Below are positions 1 through 7,748 of a stretch of DNA of 42,932 nt, piece after piece. This stretch comes from CAYHPY01 sp964358485 (GTDB lineage Bacteria; Elusimicrobiota; Elusimicrobia; UBA1565; UBA9628). The stretch lies in contig CAYHPY010000024.1 in NCBI GenBank assembly GCA_964358485.1, positions 1 to 42,932 on the forward strand. The letters run 5' to 3'. The notes under the pieces were generated by a model, which was not told the origin of the DNA, did no database searches, and saw nothing but the letters and a program-made list of their open reading frames with translations. The position numbers and the translations under genes were made by a program. How positions within the stretch are numbered: position 1 is the stretch's first letter; the number at the start of each line of letters is the position of its first letter.

Positions 1-796
1 TCCCGTGGCCGATGCGGTTGGCGTGGCACTGGGTGATGGCCTGCCAGATGGACTCCGGGCCGTAGGCCTCGCCGGCGTGGGCGGTCTTGCGCAGGAAATG
101 GTCATGGGCGTACTGATAGGCGGCCGCGTGGTTGGCGGGAGGATAACCCGCCTCCTCTCCCGCGATGTCAAAACCGACCACCGGCAGGCCCTCGCGCGCC
201 AGCTCCACGCCCGCCCGGGCCAGTTCCAACGAGGCCGCGGCGTAGGCCTCGTCCTTGGGGGAATGCTCCATCAGGCGCAGGAGGTCCGCGTAATAGGGAG
301 ACATCCCTTTTTTAAAGCGCCGCATGGCGCAGAGGATCATCCCGGAGTGAAAGGGAAGGTCCTCCCCGCTTTTGACGGCTTTCTTGGCGTTGTGGGCCTT
401 GGCCCCGGCGGCCAGACCCGCGGCCACCGCGCGCACCACGTCGCGCACGCCGGTGGTCGGCGTCACGTGGAGCTGGGGCGCGAAGCGCACCTCGATGTAG
501 CGCACCCCCTCGGCCGCGTTGTCCTCGACCAACTCCTGGGCCACCCGGGAGAGGTTCTCCAGGTCCTGAAGGACCGCGCAGGTGTACATGAAGCCGTGCA
601 GGTACTCGGGCAGGTCCTTGTAGGAATCCTTGAACACGGTCTTGCGCAGGCCCGCCTCGGAATAGGACGGCAGTTTGATCTTGCCCTCGCGGGCCAGTTC
701 GATGAGCGTTTTCAGGCGCAGGGACCCGTCCAGGTGCAGGTGCAGGTCGGTCTTGGGGATGGCGCGGATGAATTCGGGGGTTATTTTGGTCTTCAC
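1..796 (-). CDS. add: Adenosine deaminase family protein (3' end outside window)
   Basis: Metal-dependent purine deaminase of the adenosine deaminase family, expected to convert adenosine to inosine in the cytoplasm. Reading the minus strand, residues 15-24 contain TDLHLHLDGS, the N-terminal metal-binding HxH motif. Further on come VGFDIAGEE, then HAGEA (catalytic Glu region), and the visible part ends at NRIGHG with another metal-ligand His. About 265 codons are present; the C-terminal part with the last Asp motif lies beyond position 1. The start is a GTG at 796-794, because an in-frame TAA lies four codons upstream and no ATG intervenes. The family also includes aminodeoxyfutalosine and N6-methyl-AMP-type deaminases, so substrate is not certain; family assignment is firm. 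Confidence 0.9.
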   Translation of the reverse strand, partial: MKTKITPEFIRAIPKTDLHLHLDGSLRLKTLIELAREGKIKLPSYSEAGLRKTVFKDSYKDLPEYLHGFMYTCAVLQDLENLSRVAQELVEDNAAEGVRYIEVRFAPQLHVTPTTGVRDVVRAVAAGLAAGAKAHNAKKAVKSGEDLPFHSGMILCAMRRFKKGMSPYYADLLRLMEHSPKDEAYAAASLELARAGVELAREGLPVVGFDIAGEEAGYPPANHAAAYQYAHDHFLRKTAHAGEAYGPESIWQAITQCHANRIGHG

Positions 797-838
797 GAAG
801 CTAGGTTACAACACTCGGGTCGGGCCCCGCCAGAGTCG

Positions 839-856
839 ACTGTGTTTAAACACAGT
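839..856. promoter_or_regulatory. 18-bp perfect palindrome between divergent genes
   Basis: ACTGTGTTTAAACACAGT is its own reverse complement. It lies between the start of the deaminase gene (796, minus) and the secreted-protein start (956, plus), a position expected for an operator acting on one or both. The TGTG-N6-CACA pattern is CRP-like in sequence but two bases shorter than the classical spacing. No regulator can be assigned from sequence. Confidence 0.45.
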
Positions 857-955
857 TGTCGAATAGGCCGCGAAGGTCCCATGGACCGCTGGGCCTTGTG
901 CCGCCCCCTCTCTGCCCGGGGGGCCCAGGGCGAAAAGCCGTTCCCCGTCCATACT

Positions 956-2001
956 ATGCCCATGCGGCGCATCCCCGCTTTATTGCTTATTTTTTCGTCG
1001 GTCCCGGCCGTCGCCGCCGGACCGGGCCGGTTGTCCGCGCCTCCGAAGGTCCGGCTGGGTCCCTCGTCCTATCCGCGCCGCTCGCCGCAGGCGCCTCCGC
1101 CTTCTCCGCTCGGAGCGCGCCGGCCTTGGGCTTCCCCCTTTCCGTCCTCCCAGGCGCGGCTGCGTCTGCCTTTCTCCCGGGAACCGAGGCTCCGTCGCCC
1201 AGCCAAAGCCCCAAGCTCATTGAAACCCTCTCGGCCGAAGCTCCGGACCTGGACCGCCTTCCCGCCTCCGGGGCCTCCGCCGCCGTGGAAGCCGATTTCA
1301 ACGCCCGGGCCCAGCTCGGGCCCACCCGCTCCGCGGTCCCGATGGACGCCGAAGCGCTGGAAAACGATTTTCTGCCCGCCCTGATCTCGGGCGAACTCGA
1401 CCGGGCCGCCGAGCGCCTTCTGGGCGCCCCCCTTCCCCCCGAGAAGAAGGCCGCCGTCCTGGCCGAAACCTCGGTCAAGCGCATCCGGTGGTTTCACCAT
1501 GTCTTCAACGACACCCTCCCCGTGCCCGACGGGGTGACCTACGAGGACAGCCGCATCAGCCTAAGCCTGCGCCCGGGCTGGAAAAAATATCCCTCGGTGG
1601 AGGACCATTTCCGGGTGCTGATGACCCACGAATACGTCCACCGCCTCCAGAACGAGGGCGTCTACACCCGGGCCTTCGGGTCCGAGATTCCGGCCGTGGC
1701 CGCCGAGCTTTTGCGCGCGATCGAACTGGCGGGCTTGGAGCGGCTCAAGGCGGGGCACATCAAGTTCATCGGGGAAGGCGTGCTGGGGAGCTTCGAGGAG
1801 GGCCGCGCCTGGGCCCGGGGCGAACGCTCCTACGCCGTCGGGTTTTACTTCAAGGGTTTCCTGGCGGGGGCGGCCTATGAACTTGCCCAAATGACCGGAC
1901 GCCCCAATGACGCCTGGAAGTTTCTAAGAAAAACGGCCGCCCCCGCGAACAAAGAAACACCGAAAGAAATTTTCGAACGGATCCTTACTTCCCCGGACTG
2001 A
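956..2001 (+). CDS. Secreted HExxH-motif protein (putative zinc metallopeptidase), apparent frameshift
   Basis: Two reading frames together make one sensible protein. A signal peptide (MPMRRIPALLLIFSSVPAVAA) starts at 956 or 962 in one frame. The body, about 310 residues, is in another frame that runs open from 856 to 2001: an Ala/Ser/Pro-rich linker, then a helical domain with THEYVHRLQ (HExxH, bases from about 1624) and downstream acidic residues that could complete a zinc site. The open frame's own upstream residues (from 856) are Arg/Pro-rich and do not look like an export signal. A one-base deletion between about 1010 and 1090 would explain this; it may be a real mutation or an assembly error. 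The end overlaps the convergent transaldolase gene by 17 bases. Peptidase activity is inferred from HExxH alone. Confidence 0.6.
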
Positions 2002-3112
2002 CCAGTGCCTGGCGCTTGTCGGAAATGGTTTTCAGCAAACTATCGTAGGAATCCGAGAAGGACTTCACCCCGTCGAGCTCCAGCTTCCGAGTGGCGTCCT
2101 TGAGCGAAAATCCCGCTTTTTCCAAAGCCGCCAGGACTTCCTTGGGGTTGCCTTCCATCAAGGAGGCGCGGACCTTCCCGTGGTCGCGGAAGGCGTCGAT
2201 GGTGGCGGGGGGCAAAGTGTTGACGGTGTCGCGGTCGATGAGCTCCTCGACATAAATCACGTCCCGGTAGCGGGGATTCTTGGTGCTGGTGCTGGCCCAA
2301 AGCGGGCGCTGGACCTTGGCCCCCTTGCGTGACAACTCCTTGTACCGCGGCGCCTGGATGGTTTCCTGGAACAACCGGTAGGCCGCCCGGGCGTTGGCGA
2401 TGGCGGCCTTGCCCAGGAGCCCCTCAAGCAAGGGGCGGTCGGCGGCGGAGGTGGACTTGAGCTTGGCCTCGATCTCCCCGTCGAGCAGGCTGTCCAGGCG
2501 GCTGATGAAAAAGCTGGCCACGGAGTGGATTTTCCCCAGGTCCCGGCCGGCCTTAGCGGCGGCTTCCAGGCCCGCCTGCCAGGCGTCGAGCACGGCCTGA
2601 TAGCGCTCCAAGGAGAAGATCAAGGTCACGTTGACGTTGAGGCCCTCGGCCAACGCCCCGGTGATGGCGGGAAGTCCCGCCAAGGTCGCGGGGATCTTGA
2701 TCATGAGATTGGGGCGGCTCACGGCTTTCCAGAGATGGCGGGCCTCTTCCAGAGTCCCCTTGGCGTCCATGGCCAGGTGGGGATTGACCTCCAGCGAGAC
2801 GAAGCCGTCGGTTCCTCCCGTTTTTCGGAACACCCCGGTGAAGCGGTCGCAGGCCCCCTGGATGTCCTCGACGGCGAGCGCCTCGAAGACTTGCGGGGCC
2901 GACAAGCCCTTGCGGGAAAGCTCCCCAATGGACGCGTCGTAGTCGGTCGAACCTTGGATGGCTTTTTGAAAGATCGTCGGGTTGGAGGTGACGCCCCGCA
3001 GGCCGTCGTTTTCGATCATTTTCTCCAAGGAGCCGTCCTTGAGCAGGCTCCGGGTGATGAAATCCAGCCACACCGCCTGCCCCTGCCGCTCCAGCTCTTT
3101 CAATGGATTCAT
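1985..3112 (-). CDS. tal: Transaldolase
   Basis: Pentose-phosphate pathway enzyme that moves a dihydroxyacetone unit from sedoheptulose-7-phosphate to glyceraldehyde-3-phosphate. The 375-aa product matches the longer transaldolase type found in Actinobacteria and Cyanobacteria. Visible signatures in order: GVTSNPTIFQKAI near residue 40, EVNPHLA, LMIKIPAT (its Lys is the Schiff-base lysine), NVNVTLIFS, SVASFFISRLD and PLWASTSTKNP. The start ATG at 3112 begins MNPLKELERQGQAVW, as usual for this type. It overlaps the secreted HExxH gene tail to tail. Assignment is firm. Confidence 0.95.
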   Translation of the reverse strand: MNPLKELERQGQAVWLDFITRSLLKDGSLEKMIENDGLRGVTSNPTIFQKAIQGSTDYDASIGELSRKGLSAPQVFEALAVEDIQGACDRFTGVFRKTGGTDGFVSLEVNPHLAMDAKGTLEEARHLWKAVSRPNLMIKIPATLAGLPAITGALAEGLNVNVTLIFSLERYQAVLDAWQAGLEAAAKAGRDLGKIHSVASFFISRLDSLLDGEIEAKLKSTSAADRPLLEGLLGKAAIANARAAYRLFQETIQAPRYKELSRKGAKVQRPLWASTSTKNPRYRDVIYVEELIDRDTVNTLPPATIDAFRDHGKVRASLMEGNPKEVLAALEKAGFSLKDATRKLELDGVKSFSDSYDSLLKTISDKRQALVSPGK

Positions 3113-3166
3113 CCCGGCTCCCCCTTAGCCCCGCCGTCCCGGCCGGGCCGAAAAGATAATTACCAT

Positions 3167-3937
3167 TTAGGAGGGCCGGCGGGCCAGAACGATCAGCCGA
3201 AAAGTGTCCTTCCCGTGAGCCCGACCGTCGAACCCGCCCCAGGCGCGCCGGAACTCCAGGCCCGCGCCGTCCAGGAGTCCGCGCAGGTCCCGAAGGTCGT
3301 AGACCTTGAACTTCAAAAAGGTCTCACGCTTGCCGCCTCCTTTAAGATGCAAAGTCCTCCGGTTGGAAAGCCGGCTGGACTTGGGCTCAAACGACAGGCG
3401 GTTGAACGCCCTGAGCACTTCCCCCTCCGGGGTTTTCTGCCAAAAAGTCGGGGTGAAATGCCGCAACAGCCAAGCCCTGTTGAGCACATCGATGAGAAAG
3501 ACCCCGCCGGGTTTAAGCGCCCGGCGCACGCCCCGCAGGACGCGCAGGTCCTCGGCCGCGGTGTCGAAGTAGCCGAAGGAGGTGAAGAGATTGATGACGG
3601 CGTCAAAGCGCCCCCGGAATTTCAACCGCCGCATGTCCCCTTGGACGAACCGCGCCGGGACCCCCGCGGCCCGCGCCCCGCGGGCGGCCGAGGCCACGAG
3701 GCTCGCCGAGTAGTCCAGGCCCGTGACCTGATGGCCCAGGGCGGCCAAGCCCAGGCTGTGGCGCCCCGCCCCGCAGCCCAAATCCAGGATCTCGGCGGGC
3801 CCCCGAAGGCCCAAGAGGCGGGCGGCCCCGCGCACCTCGCGGGCGGTCTTGGCGGGCAAGCCGTAGCCTTCCAGGGACGCGGCGTTGAAATGGGTCTTCC
3901 ACCAATCCTGAGCGCCCGCGCCGGTCGCAATAGTCAT
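3167..3937 (-). CDS. Class I SAM-dependent methyltransferase
   Basis: 256-aa methyltransferase with a Rossmann-fold SAM-binding domain. Motif I is ILDLGCGAGRHSLGLAALG near residues 70-88, followed by VTGLDYSASLV (acidic ribose-binding residue), FVQGDMRRL, FDAVINLFTSFGYF (motif IV region) and ALKPGGVFLIDVLNR. The C-terminal part (FEPKSSRLSNRRTL onward) carries strands typical of small-molecule methyltransferases of the Methyltransf_25/11 groups. The substrate cannot be read from sequence. It is divergent from the queC-like gene, with 27 bases between the two starts. Confidence 0.85.
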   Translation of the reverse strand: MTIATGAGAQDWWKTHFNAASLEGYGLPAKTAREVRGAARLLGLRGPAEILDLGCGAGRHSLGLAALGHQVTGLDYSASLVASAARGARAAGVPARFVQGDMRRLKFRGRFDAVINLFTSFGYFDTAAEDLRVLRGVRRALKPGGVFLIDVLNRAWLLRHFTPTFWQKTPEGEVLRAFNRLSFEPKSSRLSNRRTLHLKGGGKRETFLKFKVYDLRDLRGLLDGAGLEFRRAWGGFDGRAHGKDTFRLIVLARRPS

Positions 3938-3964
3938 CGGGGAGACATTTTATTAGAATCGGGC

Positions 3965-4600
3965 ATGGTCCGCCATCCCCGCCGCTCGGTCGCCCTGGTC
4001 AGCGGCGGCGTGGAAAGCGCCGCGTTGGTGGCGCGTCTTCTGCGCCGGGGCGACCGGGTCACCCCGATCTACGTCCGCAGCGGCTACCGCTGGGAGAAAA
4101 CCGAGCTCCGCCGGCTGGGCCGGCTTTTGGAGGCCTTGAAAGCCCCACGCCTAAAACCCCTCGTGGTCCTTCCCGCCCCGGCCCGTCATCTTTGCGGGGC
4201 GGAGCATTGGGGGTTCACGGGGCGGCGCGTGCCGGGCGCGGCCAGCCAAGACGCGGCGGTGTATCTCCCGGGGCGCAATCTCCTCCTTCTTTCCGCGGCC
4301 GCGGTCTACTGTGCGCGAAACCGGATCGAGGCCGTCGCCCTCGGCACCTTGCGCGGCAACCCGTTTCCCGACGCCCGGCCCGGATTTTTTTCCTCAATGG
4401 AACGGGCATTGACCTCGGGGTTGGGCCGAAAGCTTTCCATCGAGACGCCCTTTCGAAGGCTGAGCAAGCGCCAGGTCATCCGGGCCGCCGGGAAGCTTCC
4501 GTGGGAGTTGACCTTCTCCTGCATCGCGCCGGCCCGGGGGCGCGCCTGCGGACGCTGCAACAAGTGCGCGGAACGCCGCAAGGCTCTTAGAACCGTTTGA
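3965..4600 (+). CDS. queC: QueC-like 7-cyano-7-deazaguanine synthase
   Basis: Predicted ATP-dependent enzyme making preQ0, the precursor of queuosine in tRNA. The 211-aa protein opens with ALVSGGVESAALV, a PP-loop in which the usual SGGxDS reads SGGVES. It then has AVYLPGRNLLLLSAAAVYC (family VPGRN motif) and ends with CIAPARGRACGRCNKCAERR, the four-Cys zinc site of QueC. ATG 3965 is chosen because the PP-loop follows within 15 residues; the open frame continues far upstream but only as antisense of neighbouring genes. The Asp-to-Glu change in the PP-loop and slightly short length leave room for a QueC-like enzyme of other specificity. No other queuosine gene is in the window. The 3' end overlaps the convergent gene by 14 bases. 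Confidence 0.8.
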   Translation: MVRHPRRSVALVSGGVESAALVARLLRRGDRVTPIYVRSGYRWEKTELRRLGRLLEALKAPRLKPLVVLPAPARHLCGAEHWGFTGRRVPGAASQDAAVYLPGRNLLLLSAAAVYCARNRIEAVALGTLRGNPFPDARPGFFSSMERALTSGLGRKLSIETPFRRLSKRQVIRAAGKLPWELTFSCIAPARGRACGRCNKCAERRKALRTV

Positions 4601-5369
4601 GCTGGGCGGCCGTGAAGGTCCACTCCGGGGTTTCCAGCTCCCCGGTGAAATCCGCCGAATACCAGGGGCTCAGGGCCGGGTCGGAGGGATTCTTGAGGAT
4701 GTGAACCTCCTGGGCGGGCATATAGCTCTGGGCCAGCAAGAAGACCTTGCGCCCGTCGCCGGGCCGACGGGCCGCGTCCACGACGATCACGGCGTGGCCG
4801 GGATAGCCGCCCTTGATGAAGACGTCGCCGAGCTCGAGCTCCGCGGGAGAACCCACCCGCCGAAGCTCGCGGGAAAGAGACGCCGAGCCCGCGTAATTGA
4901 AAACCCGTTCCAGATAGGCCCGCAGGCGGGCGTAGGAAAAATCCCCCTTGGCCCAGGCCGCGAAGGACAGGGGCTTGCCGTCGCTCATGTTGAATTTTAT
5001 CTCCGCTTCTTTTCCACGGGAGTACAAATATTCGGCCCTCAGGCGCATGACCGCGTCGGCGCATTGCTGAAGGTCCTTGCGCCCGACGTCCAGATCGACG
5101 ACCGCCGCGTGGGCGTCCTGGCGCGCCTTGAGCCGGCCGTCGAACAATCGCACGGGCGGGCGGCCCGAGCGCAAGGGCAAGCCTCGAAGCCAGGCCGCGA
5201 AGCTCCCGGCGGGGGTGGGCGCGCGCTCAAAGCCTTCCGGCGGGCTGATCCTCCGGGAAATCGAGTCCTCCGGACGGGCCGAGGGCTGCCACGGATAGGC
5301 CCGCCGGGGGGCGGGCTCGGCGAAGGCCGAAACCGCCGCCAGAAGCAGAATCCCCGCCGCGGCCTTCAT
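4587..5369 (-). CDS. DUF4846 domain-containing exported protein
   Basis: 260-aa protein with a short signal peptide (MKAAAGILLLAAVSAFA). The body fits the DUF4846 family: YPW near the N terminus, SISRRISPPEGFERAP, SFAAWLRGLPL, then VVDLDVGRKDLQQCADAVMR with RAEYLYS, and later GDVFIKGGYPGHAVIVVD and FLLAQSYMPAQEVHIL. The GHAVIVVD and SYMPAQ blocks are the most conserved and suggest an enzyme-like pocket, but no activity is known to me. The start ATG at 5369 overlaps the stop of the upstream zinc-ribbon gene as ATGA, so the two are probably translationally coupled. Confidence 0.8.
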   Translation of the reverse strand: MKAAAGILLLAAVSAFAEPAPRRAYPWQPSARPEDSISRRISPPEGFERAPTPAGSFAAWLRGLPLRSGRPPVRLFDGRLKARQDAHAAVVDLDVGRKDLQQCADAVMRLRAEYLYSRGKEAEIKFNMSDGKPLSFAAWAKGDFSYARLRAYLERVFNYAGSASLSRELRRVGSPAELELGDVFIKGGYPGHAVIVVDAARRPGDGRKVFLLAQSYMPAQEVHILKNPSDPALSPWYSADFTGELETPEWTFTAAQLKRF

Positions 5370-6028
5370 GAGTTGCAATCGCGGAAGGCGCGGCCGTACT
5401 CGCCGTGCTCGAAATGAAAACGAAATTTGTCGTCGTCGCCGTAAACGGGCGAGACCGTCACCGCGTCGGATTCCGACCCGCAGTTGAGGCCCTTGGGCGC
5501 CTTGAAGATGAACCAGAGGGCGGGCGTCACCAAACCGCCGCCGATCAGGGAAAGCGTGATCTGCGTGACCGACGGCGCCATTCCCGGGGGATGCAGGCTC
5601 AGCAAGGCGACGAAGGCGCACACGCCCCCGATTCCGCCGACCAGCCAAGCCCGGTACCAGGCATGGGCGTGCTTGGCGCAAAAATGGCAGTACGGAAACT
5701 CCCATGTGGTGATGGTCTTGGAGCCGAAATTCTGGCGCTCGGCCTGGGTCGGACGGGTGGTCTCGGCGGGGCCCAGGCAGCAGCAGCAGCACGACGGCTG
5801 TTGGATGGCCGTGCCGCAAACCGCGACAACAACCGGCTCCCCCGGAGGGATTCCTCCGCTTGGCGCCATGGAGCCTCCGGTCCGCCCAGCCGCGGGAACG
5901 GGCATTGAAGGCAAAGCGGGCGGGGTGATGCCCAAGGCGCTGGACTTGCTCTTAAGGATCTCCCCGCACAGTTCGCAAATGGCGGCGCTGGGAGCCGATT
6001 GCTCCGCCCCGCATTTCTGGCACTTCAC
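5366..6028 (-). CDS. Zinc-ribbon membrane protein of unknown function
   Basis: 220-aa protein. An N-terminal zinc ribbon (MKCQKCGAEQ...CELCGE, two CxxC pairs in the first 22 residues) is followed by a Pro/Gly-rich linker and a run of five cysteines (about residues 80-84), then YCHFCAKH with another CxxC. Two hydrophobic segments near residues 128-147 and 158-176 should span the membrane. The last about 40 residues are polar. Four-base overlap with the DUF4846 gene downstream suggests a shared role. I do not recognise a function; soluble zinc ribbons joined to membrane segments are common in poorly described envelope proteins. Confidence 0.7.
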   Translation of the reverse strand: MKCQKCGAEQSAPSAAICELCGEILKSKSSALGITPPALPSMPVPAAGRTGGSMAPSGGIPPGEPVVVAVCGTAIQQPSCCCCCLGPAETTRPTQAERQNFGSKTITTWEFPYCHFCAKHAHAWYRAWLVGGIGGVCAFVALLSLHPPGMAPSVTQITLSLIGGGLVTPALWFIFKAPKGLNCGSESDAVTVSPVYGDDDKFRFHFEHGEYGRAFRDCNS

Positions 6029-6101
6029 CCTTAATATTTAACAGGCAAACCGCTCTCCGTCAACCCCGCGCGGACGCCAATGCTATAATAGGAACGCCCC
6101 C

Positions 6102-6815
6102 ATGCCAGCCCCCATCCCCCCGGCCGTCCGCCAGTTCCGCGCCCAATACCGGGCCAACCGCGTTCCGTGGTTTTACTTCGGGGAAATCCACCTGCTTTTC
6201 ACGGCGGCGGTCCTGCTGGGCACGATCGGCTGGCATCTTTCCCGGGTTTCCGCCCCCGGCTGGCTCGATTTCCTGGTCTTGGCGGCCACCTTGCTCATGG
6301 GCAACGGAGCCGAATACTTCATTCACCGCTACCCGCTTCATCAGGTCTACCCGCTTTTCAAGCCGCTCTACAAGATCCACAGCCTGGAGCACCACCGCTT
6401 CTATGTCTACGAAGCCATGGAGTTCGAGAGCTTCAAGGATTTCATGATGGTCCTGTTTCCCCCGTGGGCGCCGGTGCTGACGGCCCTCTTCACCTCCGCC
6501 GCCGGGGCCTGGCTCATCGCGCCGTTTTTGGGTTCGGGCGCGGGCCATTTTTTCGCGGCGGGCGGGACGGGGACCTTGGCCCTTTACGAGATTCTCCACG
6601 GCCTGGCCCATTGCTCGGACGACGGCTGGGCGGGCAAACTCCCACTGGTCCAGGGCATCCGCAACCATCACCGCCTGCACCACGACCCCCGGCTCATGAG
6701 CCGCTACAACTTCAACATCACCTTCCCGGTTTTCGATTTTCTCCTGGGGACCGGCATTGGCAAGCGTCCGGCGGCCCTCCGGGAACCGGCGGCGGCGGAA
6801 TTGACGGTCCGGTAA
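6102..6815 (+). CDS. Fatty acid hydroxylase superfamily membrane protein
   Basis: 237-aa integral membrane protein with the histidine-cluster pattern of the di-iron hydroxylase/sterol desaturase superfamily: HRYPLH, HSLEHHRFY, HGLAHC and NHHRLHHDP. Hydrophobic segments lie near residues 27-45, 58-75, 117-140 and 145-165. The histidines would bind two irons on the cytoplasmic face and hydroxylate a lipid acyl or alkyl chain. It is monocistronic as seen, upstream of the tRNA and of a second hydroxylase gene (7749). The lipid substrate is unknown. Confidence 0.8.
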   Translation: MPAPIPPAVRQFRAQYRANRVPWFYFGEIHLLFTAAVLLGTIGWHLSRVSAPGWLDFLVLAATLLMGNGAEYFIHRYPLHQVYPLFKPLYKIHSLEHHRFYVYEAMEFESFKDFMMVLFPPWAPVLTALFTSAAGAWLIAPFLGSGAGHFFAAGGTGTLALYEILHGLAHCSDDGWAGKLPLVQGIRNHHRLHHDPRLMSRYNFNITFPVFDFLLGTGIGKRPAALREPAAAELTVR

Positions 6816-6861
6816 AATTCAGGCGCCCGGCCCGCCCGATCCGTAATACTTGAATATTAAC

Positions 6862-6890
6862 TTGCAATATTAAATATTCAGGGTTATACG
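6862..6890 (+). promoter_or_regulatory. Putative sigma70-type promoter of the tRNA gene
   Basis: TTGCAA (6862-6867), a 17-base spacer and TATACG (6885-6890) lie 54 bases before the tRNA in an AT-rich patch. A GC-rich hairpin (CCTCGGC/GCCGAGG, about 6895-6911) sits between promoter and tRNA, in the expected 5' leader removed by RNase P. Based on sequence only. Confidence 0.5.
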
Positions 6891-6943
6891 CCCGCCCTCG
6901 GCTTCGCCGAGGACAGGGCGCGACGTCAACGGAAACGATTTAC

Positions 6944-7017
6944 GCGCCCGTAGCTCAGTTGGTCAGAGCACCCCGCTCATAACGGGAGGGTCGCTGGTTC
7001 AAGTCCAGCCGGGCGCA
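6944..7017 (+). tRNA. tRNA with CAU anticodon (Ile2 or Met)
   Basis: A 74-base cloverleaf: acceptor GCGCCCG/CGGGCGC with discriminator A at 7017, D-arm GCTC-AGTTGGTCA-GAGC, anticodon loop CTCATAA with CAT at 6978-6980, and T-arm GCTGG-TTCAAGT-CCAGC. CCA is not encoded. The anticodon stem has one C-A mismatch at its base. The variable loop and T-arm resemble bacterial tRNA-Ile2, whose C34 is changed to lysidine by TilS, more than a typical elongator tRNA-Met, but identity is not settled. It is not an initiator, since the first pair is G-C. Confidence 0.93.
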
Positions 7018-7031
7018 CGTTTTTTTCCTCA

Positions 7032-7076
7032 CGCCCGGTCCCGGACGGCCCTACTGGATCCGGGAGGGGCCGGGCG
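7032..7076. terminator. GC-rich hairpin between tRNA and crp-like gene, possible terminator
   Basis: Arms CGCCCGG (7032-7038) and CCGGGCG (7070-7076), with inner arms CCCGG (7040-7044) and CCGGG (7060-7064). On the plus strand it is followed by GCAAGTTTT. It lies between the tRNA (plus) and the end of the Crp-like gene (minus), so it could end either transcript. A T-run directly after the tRNA (about 7020-7026) may also help. Confidence 0.45.
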
Positions 7077-7082
7077 CAAGTT

Positions 7083-7706
7083 TTATTCCTTTTTCAACCG
7101 CCCCACGATCCGGCTAAGCGCCACCGGAGTGATCCCCAGATAAGACGCGATCTGATACTGCGGCAGGCGCGCGGCCAGCTTGGGCTGTTCCCGCAGGAAA
7201 TTTTTATAGCGCTCGGCGGCCGATTGCTGGAGAAACTCAAACTCCCGGCGCTCCTTGGCGATGAAGTACTGCTCGGCCGACAGACGCCCGACCTCCAGCC
7301 AGCAGGGGTGGCGCCGGTAAAGCGCCTTCCAGTCCTCGTGGCGGCCCACTAAAAGCTCGCATTCTTCCAGAGCCTCGACATGGCTTCGGGAGGGGATGCC
7401 CAAAAGCATCTCCGGGTAGGCCGCCGCCAGTTCGTAGGCCCCGCGAAAGGCCTTCGTGGCCTCCTTGCCCGCCCGGTCGATGTAATAAAAGCGCAGAAGG
7501 CCCGACACCACCAAGGCGAAGGTCCGAGCCGGCTCGCCGGGGCGGATGAAAAAATCTCCCTTGCGCAGGCGGACCGGGCGCAACATCGCCTCGAATCTTC
7601 GCCATTCGGCTTCCGGAATCCGGGGAAGAGAGGCGGGAGCGGCCAAGAGGCCCCCGTAGGTCGCGACCCGAAGCAGGAATTTTTTCTTTTGCGCGGCGGT
7701 TAACAT
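7083..7706 (-). CDS. Crp/Fnr family transcriptional regulator
   Basis: 207-aa regulator with an N-terminal cyclic-nucleotide-binding-type beta-roll (RLRKGDFFIRPGEPARTFALVVSGLLRFYYID about residues 45-77) and a C-terminal winged helix (LPQYQIASYLGITPVALSRIVGRLKK). The beta-roll lacks a clear cAMP phosphate-binding RxS motif, so the ligand is unknown; the arrangement is like small Crp-family proteins that control nearby genes. It is divergent from the membrane hydroxylase/ceramidase pair, with 42 bases between starts. A perfect palindrome covers its start codon, which suggests autoregulation. Confidence 0.85.
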   Translation of the reverse strand: MLTAAQKKKFLLRVATYGGLLAAPASLPRIPEAEWRRFEAMLRPVRLRKGDFFIRPGEPARTFALVVSGLLRFYYIDRAGKEATKAFRGAYELAAAYPEMLLGIPSRSHVEALEECELLVGRHEDWKALYRRHPCWLEVGRLSAEQYFIAKERREFEFLQQSAAERYKNFLREQPKLAARLPQYQIASYLGITPVALSRIVGRLKKE

Positions 7707-7714
7707 ATGTTAAC
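7699..7714. promoter_or_regulatory. 16-bp perfect palindrome over the crp-like start codon
   Basis: GTTAACATATGTTAAC is fully palindromic and contains the CAT that is the minus-strand start codon (7704-7706). Two hexamers separated by four bases give a layout similar to Fnr-type sites (5 bp-N4-5 bp), fitting a dimeric Crp/Fnr protein. A repressor bound here could block its own gene and, from 35 bases away, the divergent hydroxylase gene. Confidence 0.5.
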
Positions 7715-7748
7715 GACTCCACCGGGCCGCGCCCGGTAAAATATCCCC

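Noticed and set aside
5..1384. Long open frame of 459 codons on the plus strand
   Set aside because: It is the antisense of the adenosine deaminase gene plus the out-of-frame start of the secreted protein; the real deaminase motifs are on the minus strand.
2525..4600. 691-codon plus-strand frame
   Set aside because: Only its last 211 codons (from ATG 3965) encode a recognisable QueC-like protein; the earlier part is antisense of transaldolase and the methyltransferase.
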